The position numbers were made by a program, and so were the translations under genes. A stretch of 64,000 bases of DNA. Source: CAYRGQ01 sp964444885. GTDB lineage: Bacteria; Bacteroidota; Bacteroidia; Sphingobacteriales; Sphingobacteriaceae. The notes under the pieces were generated by a model, which worked only from the letters and a program-made list of their open reading frames with translations, was not told where the DNA came from and did no database searches. Position 1 is the first letter of the stretch, and every line of letters starts with the position of its first letter. Where the stretch lies: the NCBI GenBank assembly GCA_964444885.1, contig CAYUIZ010000003.1, positions 1-64,000 of the forward strand, in the 5' to 3' direction. Of the stretch, positions 26,269 through 35,014 are shown one piece after another.

Positions 26269-27192
26269 ATGGCTACATCAAGAAGATCATTTTTAAAATA
26301 CCTAGGCGCGGGAGCGGTGGGGGTAGCGTTGTTCCCTTACCACGGCTGCGGCTCACCGAGCGGGTCTGGTGCGGAAGAGAATGCAGAGGCAAACCTCTTT
26401 TTTGACATCTCCCTGGCCCAATGGTCGCTAAACCGCGCGCTATTTTCGGGTAAGTTGACCAACATGGAATTTCCCGAATACACGGTTAAGCAATTTGATA
26501 TCCATGCTGTGGAGTATGTTAACCAGTTTTTTAAGGACCAAGTCAACGACAAAGCCTACATGTCTGAGCTGCTGCAACGCACCAACGACCTCGGCGTGCA
26601 AAACGTGCTGATCATGGTAGACGGCGAGGGCAACTTGGGCGCGGCAGACGATGCCGAGCGGCTGACAGCCGTTGAAAACCACTATAAGTGGGTGGAAGCG
26701 GCTAAGTTCTTGGGATGTCACGCTATTCGCGTCAATGCGGCGGGCGACGGTACCCCCGACGAGGTGAAAGCGGCGGCGATCGACGGACTTTCGCGTCTCA
26801 GCGAGTTCGGTGCGCAGCATGATATCAATGTGATTGTCGAAAACCATGGCGGTATTTCTTCGCATGGCGACTGGCTCAGCGCAGTGCTTTCGGGCGTCGG
26901 CAAGGACAATTGCGGCAGCTTGCCGGATTTCGGCAATTTCTATGAGTACGACCGTTACCAAGGAGTGGCCGACTTGATGCCTTTTGCAAAAGGCGTCAGC
27001 GCCAAAGCCAACGTGTTTGACGAAAACGGAAACGAGCCTAATATCGATTACGAGCGTATGCTCAAGATCGTGAAGGATGCCGGCTACACCGGGTATATCG
27101 GTATTGAATATGAAGGAAACGAACTAGGCGAGGATGAAGGCATTCTGGCCACCAAAAAGTTGTTGGAACGCGTAGGCGCCACCTTGTCCTAA
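26269..27192 (+). CDS. Tat-exported sugar phosphate isomerase/epimerase-like TIM barrel
   Basis: A 307-residue protein of the xylose-isomerase-like (AP endonuclease 2) superfamily. A twin-arginine signal (SRRSFLKYLGAGAVGVALF) leads to a cysteine (HGCGS), suggesting a Tat lipoprotein. Metal-ligand segments include NVIVENHGG, LPDFGNFY and YIGIEYEGNELGEDEG. Exported members are abundant in Bacteroidota and act on sugars or cyclitols; the substrate is not evident. A strong terminator follows. Confidence 0.85.
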   Translation: MATSRRSFLKYLGAGAVGVALFPYHGCGSPSGSGAEENAEANLFFDISLAQWSLNRALFSGKLTNMEFPEYTVKQFDIHAVEYVNQFFKDQVNDKAYMSELLQRTNDLGVQNVLIMVDGEGNLGAADDAERLTAVENHYKWVEAAKFLGCHAIRVNAAGDGTPDEVKAAAIDGLSRLSEFGAQHDINVIVENHGGISSHGDWLSAVLSGVGKDNCGSLPDFGNFYEYDRYQGVADLMPFAKGVSAKANVFDENGNEPNIDYERMLKIVKDAGYTGYIGIEYEGNELGEDEGILATKKLLERVGATLS

Positions 27193-27224
27193 GCCCAGCA
27201 CGTTAACCCATCAAAAAAGCAAAC

Positions 27225-27251
27225 AGCTGCCCAGTCGGGCAGCTTTTTTTT
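27225..27251 (+). terminator. intrinsic terminator before the cbb3 operon
   Basis: AGCTGCCC (27225-27232) pairs with GGGCAGCT (27237-27244) around AGTC, followed by eight T. It isolates the upstream isomerase gene from the oxidase operon. Confidence 0.92.
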
Positions 27252-27303
27252 GGGGAAAAATTTTGTGACGACCATTACTTTTTTTACCAATAACAATCAT
27301 TCG

Positions 27304-27330
27304 CATGACAATCCCATGACCGTAATTTTA
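27304..27330 (+). promoter_or_regulatory. candidate promoter region of the cbb3 oxidase operon
   Basis: CATGAC occurs at 27304-27309 and 27315-27320, 11 bp apart. It is followed directly by TAATTTTA (27323-27330), one base off the TAnnTTTG box. No TTTG is at the -33 position, which would suit an activator-dependent promoter. No FNR-type TTGAT-n4-ATCAA site is seen. Confidence 0.4.
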
Positions 27331-27367
27331 CACACGATAAATAACTCACTCTTATCATTAGTAAACT

Positions 27368-29497
27368 ATGCAGGTAGAACAGTTTAATTACGACAACAAG
27401 ATTGTGCGCAATTTCGGAATTGCAACGGTTGTCTGGGGTTTGGTGGGCATGTCGGTCGGGTTGCTGGTGGCGTTGCAACTGGTATGGCCCGCGCTGAACT
27501 TTGAGTTGCCTTACACCACGTTCGGACGAGTTAGGCCGATCCACACGAATGCCGTGGTTTTTGCCTTTGTGGGCAACGGTATCTTTATGGGCGTCTATTA
27601 TTCGATGCAGCGCGTGCTAAAGGCGCGGATGTACAGCGATTTGCTCAGCAAGATTCACTTTTGGGGCTGGCAGCTCATTATCGTCGCGTCGGCCGTCACG
27701 TTAGCCCTCGGCTTTACCAGTTCGCATGAGTATGCGGAGATGGAATGGCCCATCGACATCGCGATTGCCATAATATGGGTCGTATTTGGTATCAACATGT
27801 TCGGTACCATCGTCAAGCGGCGCGAGCGTCACATGTACGTAGCGGTATGGTTTTATATTGCCACGTTCGTAACCGTTGCGGTCCTGCATATCGTTAACTC
27901 CGTCCAGATTCCCGTATCGATGTGGAAAAGCTACTACGTCTATGCTGGGGTACAGGATGCACTGGTGCAGTGGTGGTATGGGCACAATGCGGTGGCATTC
28001 TTCCTGACGACGCCTTATTTGGGAATGATGTACTACTTCCTGCCCAAGATGGCTAATCGCCCGGTGTACTCCTACAAACTGAGTATCCTGCACTTCTGGT
28101 CCCTGATCTTTATTTATATCTGGGCGGGTCCGCACCACCTGCTCTATACGTCTTTGCCAGGCTGGGTGCAGTCGCTGGGCGTTGTCTTCTCCGTGATGCT
28201 GATCGCGCCGAGTTGGGGCGGTATGATCAACGGCTTGTTGACCTTGCGCGGCGCATGGGATAAGGTACGTAGTGAGCCTACGCTGAAGTTCATGGTGGTG
28301 GCGCTTACCGCCTACGGTATGGCCACTTTCGAAGGGCCCATGCTTTCGTTAAAGCAAGTAAACGCCATTGCGCACTTTACGGACTGGATTGTTGCGCACG
28401 TGCACGTGGGTGCATTGGGGTGGAACGGGTTCATGACCTTCGCCATCTTGTATTGGGTAGTGCCTAAAATATATAAAACCGAACTGTATTCGAAGAAGAT
28501 GGCGTCCATGCACTTCTGGATCGGTACGCTGGGCATCTTGTTCTATGCCATCCCGATGTATTGGGCGGCGGTGGTGCAAGGCCTGATGTGGAAAGAGTTT
28601 ACGCCAGAAGGCATCCTGAAGCACCCGAACTTCTTATCGACCACCTTGGAGATTATCCCCATGTATGCCATGCGTGCCCTGGGCGGAGCGTTGTACTTGG
28701 CTGGTGTGGTGATGATGACGTACAACCTCATCAAAACCGTTAAGCAAGGCAAATTGCTGGCAAATGAAGCGGCAGAAGCACCTGCTCTGACACCGGTGAC
28801 CGTTTCCGAGCGCGAGCCTCACCGCCGCCTCGAGCGCAAGCCCGCCTTGTTCATGGTCACCGCGCTCATCGCCATCCTGATTGGGGGCATGGTCGAAATG
28901 ATGCCTACGTTTATGATTTCGTCAAATGTGCCCACGATCAGCAGCGTACAGCCCTACACGGCGCTGGAAATCCAAGGCCGCGATTTGTATATCCGCGAAG
29001 GCTGCGTGGGTTGCCATACGCAAACCGTTCGTCCGTTCCGGTCAGAAACCGCCCGGTATGGTGAGTATAGCAAGGCGGGCGAATTCGTCTACGACCACCC
29101 GTTCTTGTGGGGTTCGAAACGCACCGGACCCGATTTGCACCGGGTGGGTGGCAAATACCCTAATAGGTGGCACTTTGACCACTTCCTCGATCCGACGATT
29201 ACCTCGCCCGGCAGTATCATGCCCGCGTATCCCTGGCTGATCGAGCGGCAACTGGACTTGAGCACCACGGTAGCCAAAATGAATGCACTGCGTATTGTCG
29301 GGGTGCCTTACAGCAATGAGCAAATCGAACGTGCTAATGAGGACTTGATGGCCCAAGCCCAACGGATTGCGGACGACTTGGCCGCCAACCAAATCAATAT
29401 CCGGCCGGACAGCGAAGTGGTGGCCATGATTGCCTATTTGCAACGCCTCGGAACGGACATTCGGGTGGATGCATCCGCAGCAAGCGGAACGGAGTGA
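27368..29497 (+). CDS. ccoNO: cbb3-type cytochrome c oxidase, fused subunits I and II (CcoN-CcoO)
   Basis: A 709-residue fusion. Residues about 1-470 are the heme-copper catalytic subunit CcoN (GRVRPIHTNAVVFAFVGNG, YGHNAVAFFLTTPYLGMMYY with its copper-site His, WAGPHHLLYTSLP, IVAHVHVGALGWNG). Residues about 500-709 are the mono-heme cytochrome c CcoO, with C546-VG-C549-H550 and axial Met candidates near SIMPAYPWL. The oxidase reduces O2 at high affinity and pumps protons. The fusion is common in Bacteroidota. It heads the operon ccoNO-Q-P-G-H-safE. Confidence 0.95.
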   Translation: MQVEQFNYDNKIVRNFGIATVVWGLVGMSVGLLVALQLVWPALNFELPYTTFGRVRPIHTNAVVFAFVGNGIFMGVYYSMQRVLKARMYSDLLSKIHFWGWQLIIVASAVTLALGFTSSHEYAEMEWPIDIAIAIIWVVFGINMFGTIVKRRERHMYVAVWFYIATFVTVAVLHIVNSVQIPVSMWKSYYVYAGVQDALVQWWYGHNAVAFFLTTPYLGMMYYFLPKMANRPVYSYKLSILHFWSLIFIYIWAGPHHLLYTSLPGWVQSLGVVFSVMLIAPSWGGMINGLLTLRGAWDKVRSEPTLKFMVVALTAYGMATFEGPMLSLKQVNAIAHFTDWIVAHVHVGALGWNGFMTFAILYWVVPKIYKTELYSKKMASMHFWIGTLGILFYAIPMYWAAVVQGLMWKEFTPEGILKHPNFLSTTLEIIPMYAMRALGGALYLAGVVMMTYNLIKTVKQGKLLANEAAEAPALTPVTVSEREPHRRLERKPALFMVTALIAILIGGMVEMMPTFMISSNVPTISSVQPYTALEIQGRDLYIREGCVGCHTQTVRPFRSETARYGEYSKAGEFVYDHPFLWGSKRTGPDLHRVGGKYPNRWHFDHFLDPTITSPGSIMPAYPWLIERQLDLSTTVAKMNALRIVGVPYSNEQIERANEDLMAQAQRIADDLAANQINIRPDSEVVAMIAYLQRLGTDIRVDASAASGTE

Positions 29498-29527
29498 AAC
29501 GAACGTAGTGAACTAAATTAACGAACG

Positions 29528-29722
29528 ATGTTTAAGCAAATCACAAACTTAGACGGAAACGAATGGTACCTCATCGTTTCTCTCTGGATATTCTTCGTGT
29601 TTTTCATTGTCGTCGGCATTATGCTGTGGCGGATGAAAAAGGAGCATGTTGATTATATGAAAGATATTCCGCTGGAAGGCAGTTCCAAGGAAATCGATGA
29701 CGAATTAATGGAACGGCAATGA
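29528..29722 (+). CDS. ccoQ: cbb3 oxidase small subunit CcoQ-like
   Basis: A 64-residue single-helix membrane protein (helix about 13-34, YLIVSLWIFFVFFIVVGIML) with a charged cytosolic tail. Its place between ccoNO and ccoP marks it as CcoQ/FixQ, which stabilises the oxidase complex. Its stop overlaps the ccoP start by four bases (ATGA), a sign of translational coupling. Confidence 0.8.
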   Translation: MFKQITNLDGNEWYLIVSLWIFFVFFIVVGIMLWRMKKEHVDYMKDIPLEGSSKEIDDELMERQ

Positions 29723-30639
29723 TGGCAACGAACTCAATTTTCCCTATCCTGTCCACGACGTGGTTGTCTGAACTGACAGGCGTAGCAAACACCTACAACG
29801 TGATGTTCATGGTGATGCTGGTGGTGTTTGTAGTGATTGTCCTTGTGGCGGCGCTGGTGATCTTGCGGGCACTCCGCACGATCGTACGGCTGACGATGCC
29901 TGAAGTGGAAGCTGCCGAACGCGAAGCCAAGCTGGCGGCCAAATCCCAGCGCGCCAACCGCAAAGGGAGTTGGACGCGCCGGTGGAATAAGCTCATGGGG
30001 CTGCGGCCGATCTCCGAAGAAAAGGATATCGTCATTGACCATGAGTACGATGGTATCCGCGAATTGGACAACCCCGTTCCCGTGTGGTTCAACGGCCTGT
30101 TTTACGCCACGCTTGTGTTTGCAGTGGTGTATCTGGCCGTCTACCATGTGTTTGGCTGGGGGTTGACCCAAGAGCAGGAATATGAACGCGAAATGGCCCA
30201 GGCGGAGGCTGCTCGGATCGAATACCTTTCCCAAGCGGCTAACTTGGTGGATGAAAACAACGTCGAAGTAGACCTAAGCCCGACCGTCGTGAGCGCGGGA
30301 CAAGCCATCTATGCGGCAAACTGTGCCGTGTGCCACGGGCAGTCCGGCGAAGGGGGAATCGGTCCCAACATAACCGACGAATTCTGGATACATGGCGGAG
30401 AAATTAACGACATCTTCCGGATTGTTAAATACGGCGTACTGGACAAAGGCATGGTGCCTTGGGAGCAGATGCTGACCCCCGCGCAGATTGCCGAAGTGAG
30501 CAACTATATTATTACCTTGCGGGGCACGAATCCGCCAAATGCCAAGGATCCTGAGGGCAATAAAGTAGAATACAAGGAAGGCGGTGCCGAAGAGCCTGCT
30601 GAAGAACAAGAGGACGCGGCGGTCTTGGAATCTGTGTAA
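29719..30639 (+). CDS. ccoP: cbb3 oxidase subunit III, cytochrome c CcoP
   Basis: A 306-residue protein with an N-terminal hydrophobic helix (about 14-52), a CcoP linker with a second helix (about 118-140, VPVWFNGLFYATLVFAVVYL), and one cytochrome c domain with C202-AV-C205-H206. Proteobacterial CcoP carries two hemes; this has one. The acidic tail (EEPAEEQEDAA) is low complexity. It passes electrons to CcoO/CcoN. Starts inside the ccoQ stop; ccoG follows after 10 bases. Confidence 0.93.
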   Translation: MMATNSIFPILSTTWLSELTGVANTYNVMFMVMLVVFVVIVLVAALVILRALRTIVRLTMPEVEAAEREAKLAAKSQRANRKGSWTRRWNKLMGLRPISEEKDIVIDHEYDGIRELDNPVPVWFNGLFYATLVFAVVYLAVYHVFGWGLTQEQEYEREMAQAEAARIEYLSQAANLVDENNVEVDLSPTVVSAGQAIYAANCAVCHGQSGEGGIGPNITDEFWIHGGEINDIFRIVKYGVLDKGMVPWEQMLTPAQIAEVSNYIITLRGTNPPNAKDPEGNKVEYKEGGAEEPAEEQEDAAVLESV

Positions 30640-30649
30640 ACGTGTGAAA

Positions 30650-32050
30650 ATGGCTGCAAACAGACCCCAACATACAATAGGTGCGACGGCTGCCAAGCCG
30701 AAGAGAACGTGGATATACGCCAAAATGCCTGCCGGTAAGTTATATAATTACCGGCAGCTTTTTGGCTATACGCTGTTGGTGTTTTTATTCGTGGCGCCCT
30801 TCATTAAGGTAAACGGCGAGCCTTTCCTGTTGTTTAACATCATCGAACGGAAATTCGTTATTTTTGGTAGTGTGTTTTGGCCGCAAGACCTGTATATCTT
30901 CGTCTTTGGGATGCTGATCGTGATGGTCTGTGTGGTGCTGTTTACCGTGGTCTATGGCCGCGTTTGGTGCGGCTGGGCCTGTCCGCAGACCGTGTTTATG
31001 GAACTCGTGTTCCGGCGCATCGAATACCTGATCGAAGGCGATTGGATACAGCAGAAAAAGCTCAATGCCCCCGGCAGCAAGGTGCCGAACAAGACCTTCA
31101 AGAAAGTGCTGAAGCATACGATATTCTTGCTGATATCGTTTCTTATTTCTAATATTTTCCTGGCCTATATTATCGGCGTGGATGCGCTTTGGCAAATTGC
31201 AACAGATCCCATCAGCGAACACCTGGGTGGATTCGTCGCCCTTGTCCTGTTCACGCTGGTGTTTTACGGCGTATTTGCGTATGTTCGGGAAATCGTGTGC
31301 ACGACGATTTGTCCCTATGGACGCTTGCAAGGCGTCCTGATGGACGATAAGAGCATCAGCATTGCCTACGACCACGGGCGTGGCGAGCCGCGGGGCAAAA
31401 TGAAAAAAGGCGATGAACAGGCCCAATTGGGCGATTGCGTCGATTGCAACTTGTGCGTGCAGGTGTGTCCCACAGGCATTGACATCCGCAACGGGTTGCA
31501 AATGGAATGCGTGGCCTGCACAGCCTGTATTGACGCCTGTGACGCCGTTATGGATAAAGTGGGCCGTCCAAAGCGCCTGATCGGCTTTTATTCGACTGAT
31601 GAGATTGAAGGCAAGCAAAAGGAATCGACAAATATGCGCAGCATTGCCTACACGATCGTGTTGGTGGCGTTGATAGGCGTATTTGGCTGGTTGGTCTTCA
31701 GCCGCAGCGAGATCGATGGAACGCTCTTGCGCGCGAAGGGCAGTACGTACCTCGTGCGCGACGACGGCACGATCAGCAACTTGTACACCTTGGTGCTGCT
31801 AAATAAATCAAATGGAGCCATGGAGTTTGAACTGCGGCCCGAGCACCCATCCGTCGACATTCAGGTGGTTAACAACATCAGCCGCTTGGAAAAAGGTGGC
31901 CGCGCCGAAATGAGCTTCTTTCTGCTGGCACCGTCTGGCGCGATGGATACCTACAAGACGAATGTCCGCGTGCACGTTGTTTCGGGCGAGCGCGTGGTAG
32001 AAACCCTGAAGACAACGTTTATTTCGCCGGTGGAATTCACGCTTCAATAA
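30650..32050 (+). CDS. ccoG: cytochrome oxidase accessory protein CcoG (RdxA/FixG)
   Basis: A 466-residue membrane Fe-S protein needed for assembly of cbb3 oxidase, probably as a copper reductase. It shows several helices, WCGWACPQTVFMELVFRRIEY, then two 4Fe-4S clusters in DCVDCNLCVQVCPTGIDIRNG and CVACTACIDACD, and a C-terminal immunoglobulin-like periplasmic domain (about 355-466). ATG at 30650 is chosen; the frame is open upstream inside ccoP. Confidence 0.93.
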   Translation: MAANRPQHTIGATAAKPKRTWIYAKMPAGKLYNYRQLFGYTLLVFLFVAPFIKVNGEPFLLFNIIERKFVIFGSVFWPQDLYIFVFGMLIVMVCVVLFTVVYGRVWCGWACPQTVFMELVFRRIEYLIEGDWIQQKKLNAPGSKVPNKTFKKVLKHTIFLLISFLISNIFLAYIIGVDALWQIATDPISEHLGGFVALVLFTLVFYGVFAYVREIVCTTICPYGRLQGVLMDDKSISIAYDHGRGEPRGKMKKGDEQAQLGDCVDCNLCVQVCPTGIDIRNGLQMECVACTACIDACDAVMDKVGRPKRLIGFYSTDEIEGKQKESTNMRSIAYTIVLVALIGVFGWLVFSRSEIDGTLLRAKGSTYLVRDDGTISNLYTLVLLNKSNGAMEFELRPEHPSVDIQVVNNISRLEKGGRAEMSFFLLAPSGAMDTYKTNVRVHVVSGERVVETLKTTFISPVEFTLQ

Positions 32051-32080
32051 TAGGTATTACGGATTGATTAACTGAAAGAT

Positions 32081-32512
32081 ATGAATTGGGGAGCAAAAAT
32101 AGCGATAGCACTTGGGGTATGTATGCTTGCTGTCATACTGACGGTGTTGTATATGACGAGCCAAAATACCGATACGCTGGAGGATAGCGATTATTACGAA
32201 CGGGGCTTGTCGTATGATGACGTGTACGCGATGAAGGTGAATTTGCAGCGCGACGGGCTCAAACCCGCTTTGGAAGTTCTTTCGGATACGTTGGCGATTC
32301 GCTTTGCGTCAGTAAACAATCAAGGCGAGCTGCTTTTGCGCCGTCGTGCAGACCGCGACCAGGATGTGCGGGTACCGGTCAATACGGGCGGCGGCTCAAC
32401 CTTCCGGTTGCCGATGCAGGCGTTTAGCCGCGGTGCGTGGCAGCTGGTGTTGGAGTGGGAATCAGGCGGTACGCCTTATTATATGGAGAAGGATATTTTT
32501 CTGCAGGAATGA
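32081..32512 (+). CDS. ccoH: FixH/CcoH-family oxidase assembly protein
   Basis: A 143-residue protein with one N-terminal helix (residues 4-24, WGAKIAIALGVCMLAVILTVLY) and a periplasmic beta-rich domain; YYERGLSYDD is the FixH signature. It assists insertion or stability of the cbb3 complex. It lies 30 bases after ccoG, and its stop overlaps the next gene's start by four bases (ATGA). Confidence 0.88.
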   Translation: MNWGAKIAIALGVCMLAVILTVLYMTSQNTDTLEDSDYYERGLSYDDVYAMKVNLQRDGLKPALEVLSDTLAIRFASVNNQGELLLRRRADRDQDVRVPVNTGGGSTFRLPMQAFSRGAWQLVLEWESGGTPYYMEKDIFLQE

Positions 32513-33201
32513 GTTATCCGTTATTGGCTTTTTTTATGGGATTGTTGGGGAGCCTGCATTGCGCGGCCATGTGCGGTCCCCTCTTGCTGGCCTTGCCCGT
32601 CGGAGGGCGTTCGCAATGGCGTGCCTTTCTCAATAAATTGGTTTACCAGCTCGGCCGATTGCTGACCTACGTCGCGCTGGGTATTTTGATTGCATCGATT
32701 GGCAATGCCCTGTCGGTCCGGGGGTGGCAGCAGGCCGTTAGTGTGGGCACGGGTGCGCTTCTGGTACTAGCAGGTGGATTTATGCTTGCCGGACGCTATT
32801 CGACGTCGCTAATCGGGTTACAGCAGCGTCTTTTGGCGCCCCTGGTGGGCCGCATGGGCTATTGGCTGTACCGCCCCGGCGGAAACCTGATTGCCGGCAT
32901 GGTCAATGGATTGTTGCCCTGTGGGATGGTTTATATGGCGTTGGCAGGGGCGTTAAGCGCGGATTCGGTGTTAAACGGCGGCCTTTTCATGCTGTTTTTT
33001 GGAACAGGCACCCTGCCCATGATGCTTTCCGTTTCCCTATTTGGCAATTTCATCCGGCGCTACGTGCGCTTCAATATGGCGAAATGGCTGCCCGCTATGT
33101 TCCTCGTGATGGGATGCTGGTTTCTTTTGCGCGGCGCCAACTTGGATATTCCCTACCTCAGCCCGCTCATCTATCCCGAAGGGGCCATTACCTGCAATTA
33201 G
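32509..33201 (+). CDS. SafE/TauE-like membrane protein of the cbb3 operon
   Basis: A 230-residue, about six-helix protein. The HCAAMCGPLLLALP motif near the N-terminus and NGLLPCGMVYMALAGAL in the second half identify the heavy-metal-linked SafE branch often found at the end of cco operons. A role in copper delivery for the oxidase is likely by context. ATG at 32509 overlaps the ccoH stop. The ATPase CcoI and CcoS usually seen with cco genes are not in the window. Confidence 0.87.
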   Translation: MSYPLLAFFMGLLGSLHCAAMCGPLLLALPVGGRSQWRAFLNKLVYQLGRLLTYVALGILIASIGNALSVRGWQQAVSVGTGALLVLAGGFMLAGRYSTSLIGLQQRLLAPLVGRMGYWLYRPGGNLIAGMVNGLLPCGMVYMALAGALSADSVLNGGLFMLFFGTGTLPMMLSVSLFGNFIRRYVRFNMAKWLPAMFLVMGCWFLLRGANLDIPYLSPLIYPEGAITCN

Positions 33202-33241
33202 CCGCCTGACGTCTATGTAAAAATATCGTCGAACTGGTTTT

Positions 33242-33265
33242 TTTAAAGCAATTTCGTGCTTTAAA
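33242..33265. promoter_or_regulatory. 9-bp inverted repeat before the stress-protein gene
   Basis: TTTAAAGCA (33242-33250) and TGCTTTAAA (33257-33265) are exact complements with a 6-base spacer. The repeat lies between the oxidase operon and the Usp gene, 87 bases before the latter. No T run follows, so an operator is as likely as a terminator hairpin. Confidence 0.5.
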
Positions 33266-33351
33266 TGGCTATCTTAGTTAAGTGGCGTCGCGTGGCCGCG
33301 AAACAGCATGTGCCGCCGTCCTTTTGATAATTACGAACAAACAACAGCTAG

Positions 33352-34191
33352 ATGAAAACTATAATCGTTGCGACAGACTTTACCCCGGTGGCGGAGAACG
33401 CCATGGAATATGCAGCCGCCGCAGCCCGGCAGATCGGCGCGAAACTGGTTTTATTCCATCTCCATACGGTATCCATCCACGCCGTCAACGCGCGCGTTTC
33501 ACCACGCGCACTTCAGGAAATGCTAGACCGCAACAAGGAACGCTTTGAGGCAAAGGGAGATGCCCTGCGCCAAACCTATCAAATCGATGTGGTGGTCGAT
33601 TGGTACATCGGTGACTTCTATGAATCCATCCGGTCGTCGGTAGCCCGTTTTGAAGCAGACATCGTGGTGATGGGTATGGCGGCACGTTCGCTGGAGCAGG
33701 ACCTGCTCGGTAATACGACGACCGCGGCCATCCACAAACTTCGCACCCCGATACTTGCGGTCCCGCTAGGGGCCAAGTTTACAGGCGTGAAGCAGGTGCT
33801 ATTTGCCTGCGACATGCTGCAGGGCGCGCAACGGGCAGTGCTGACCCAGATCCGAAAAGTAGCGTCTGGCTTTGATGCCAATGTCACCATCTTCCATGTC
33901 AATAAAACTATTCGCAAAATAAAAGAAAACGAAACCGCTATCGCATCCCACGGAGACGCTTTTGACGAAGTGTTTGACGGCTTGTCTTATTTCTACAAGG
34001 AAGTTCAGTCACAGGCGGTGCTGGACGAGATTAATCGGGAAATCGAGGCCATCAACGCCGATATCCTCATTATGGTGCCCTTGCGTTACGGGTTTTGGTC
34101 GTCACTTGTACACAAAAGCAAAACCCGCATCATGGCATCAGCCAGCGAAATACCCTTGCTCTCCATCCCCTTGGTAGGTGGGCAGGGCTGA
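33352..34191 (+). CDS. universal stress protein, two tandem UspA domains
   Basis: A 279-residue protein with a Usp domain at 1-142 (KTIIVATDFTPVAENAMEYA ... DIVVMGMAARS) and a second, more divergent one at about 148-275 (KQVLFACDMLQGAQRAVL). The first domain lacks a clean G-2x-G-9x-G(S/T) ATP loop at its end, so ATP binding is uncertain. Its position after the cbb3 operon suggests a low-oxygen or redox stress link, by context only. Confidence 0.88.
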   Translation: MKTIIVATDFTPVAENAMEYAAAAARQIGAKLVLFHLHTVSIHAVNARVSPRALQEMLDRNKERFEAKGDALRQTYQIDVVVDWYIGDFYESIRSSVARFEADIVVMGMAARSLEQDLLGNTTTAAIHKLRTPILAVPLGAKFTGVKQVLFACDMLQGAQRAVLTQIRKVASGFDANVTIFHVNKTIRKIKENETAIASHGDAFDEVFDGLSYFYKEVQSQAVLDEINREIEAINADILIMVPLRYGFWSSLVHKSKTRIMASASEIPLLSIPLVGGQG

Positions 34192-34210
34192 TTTAGCGAA
34201 ACTCAGCGGG

Positions 34211-34813
34211 CTAATTGTTGACCGCGTCTAGGATTTGTTCGATGTCCTTATAGCCGTTCCAATAGGTTTTCAGCCTGCCGTCAGGCCCGTACACATACGT
34301 CGACGGGTATTGGGTGGGCATGTGGATGCGGTTGATGAAGTGCCGGTCGCGGTCATACAACGCGATCACGTTTTCCTTGCCTGCCAATGCGGCAGCATAC
34401 GTAGGCAGAAATGCATCCACCAGGGCGGGATCATTCATCGACACGAAGTACAGGCTCGCGCCTTGGATGCGATCGTAATGATTGGCCATGTCTCTCGCCT
34501 CATCCTGGCATTGACCGCACGTGGGGTCAAAGAACACCAAAACGATATTGCCTTTGTAGGACAGATCCGAACGGTCGAAGCGCATGCCGTTGTTCAAGCG
34601 GTAGAAATTAAATTCGGGAAGCGTGGCAGCTGGTTCGTTCGCTGCCGGTGGCGTGGGCGTGTGGGTAGCTGTCGGCGCACTTTCCGTAACGTTCGTCGTC
34701 GTGGGATGTTGGGTTTGGGCAGTTTCTTGCGCCTGATCGCGCTGGCCGCAGGATACCGCCGCAAACAACGCTGTGGCGGCAAGGATATTAATACGCAGTG
34801 TAGTAGTTTTCAT
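34211..34813 (-). CDS. thioredoxin-fold lipoprotein (TlpA-like)
   Basis: A 200-residue exported lipoprotein with lipobox cysteine Cys22 (LFAAVSC), a Thr/Pro-rich linker (about 28-70) and a thioredoxin-like domain containing VLVFFDPTCGQCQDEA, an unusual C-G-Q-C active site. It likely acts as a periplasmic thiol reductase or oxidase. ATG at 34813 is used; the frame is open to 35029 without coding character. It has a well-placed promoter. Confidence 0.85.
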   Translation of the reverse strand: MKTTTLRINILAATALFAAVSCGQRDQAQETAQTQHPTTTNVTESAPTATHTPTPPAANEPAATLPEFNFYRLNNGMRFDRSDLSYKGNIVLVFFDPTCGQCQDEARDMANHYDRIQGASLYFVSMNDPALVDAFLPTYAAALAGKENVIALYDRDRHFINRIHMPTQYPSTYVYGPDGRLKTYWNGYKDIEQILDAVNN

Positions 34814-34851
34814 ATATGCTGTTATAATCGCTGAATATGTCAGTCGAGCAG

Positions 34852-34883
34852 CAAAGTTACGCATAAATAAGCGGGATGGCCAA
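34852..34883 (-). promoter_or_regulatory. promoter of the thioredoxin lipoprotein gene
   Basis: On the minus strand TTG (34881-34883) and TAACTTTG (34852-34859) are 21 bp apart, matching the -33/-7 pattern. The transcript would start near 34845. Confidence 0.6.
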
Positions 34884-35014
34884 GCCGGACTGGGGATGGC
34901 AACCGGGGTTAACATACTTCTTACAAAACGATGTGATTCGTTTTGAAAAACCGTTACCTTAGCGTCAAGGTACTTGGAGGAGTGCATTTTCAGGTTCCTA
35001 AACGATTGTAAGTC

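Noticed and set aside
30785..31618. 277-codon minus-strand frame opposite ccoG
   Set aside because: ccoG is unambiguous; the antisense frame has no family features.
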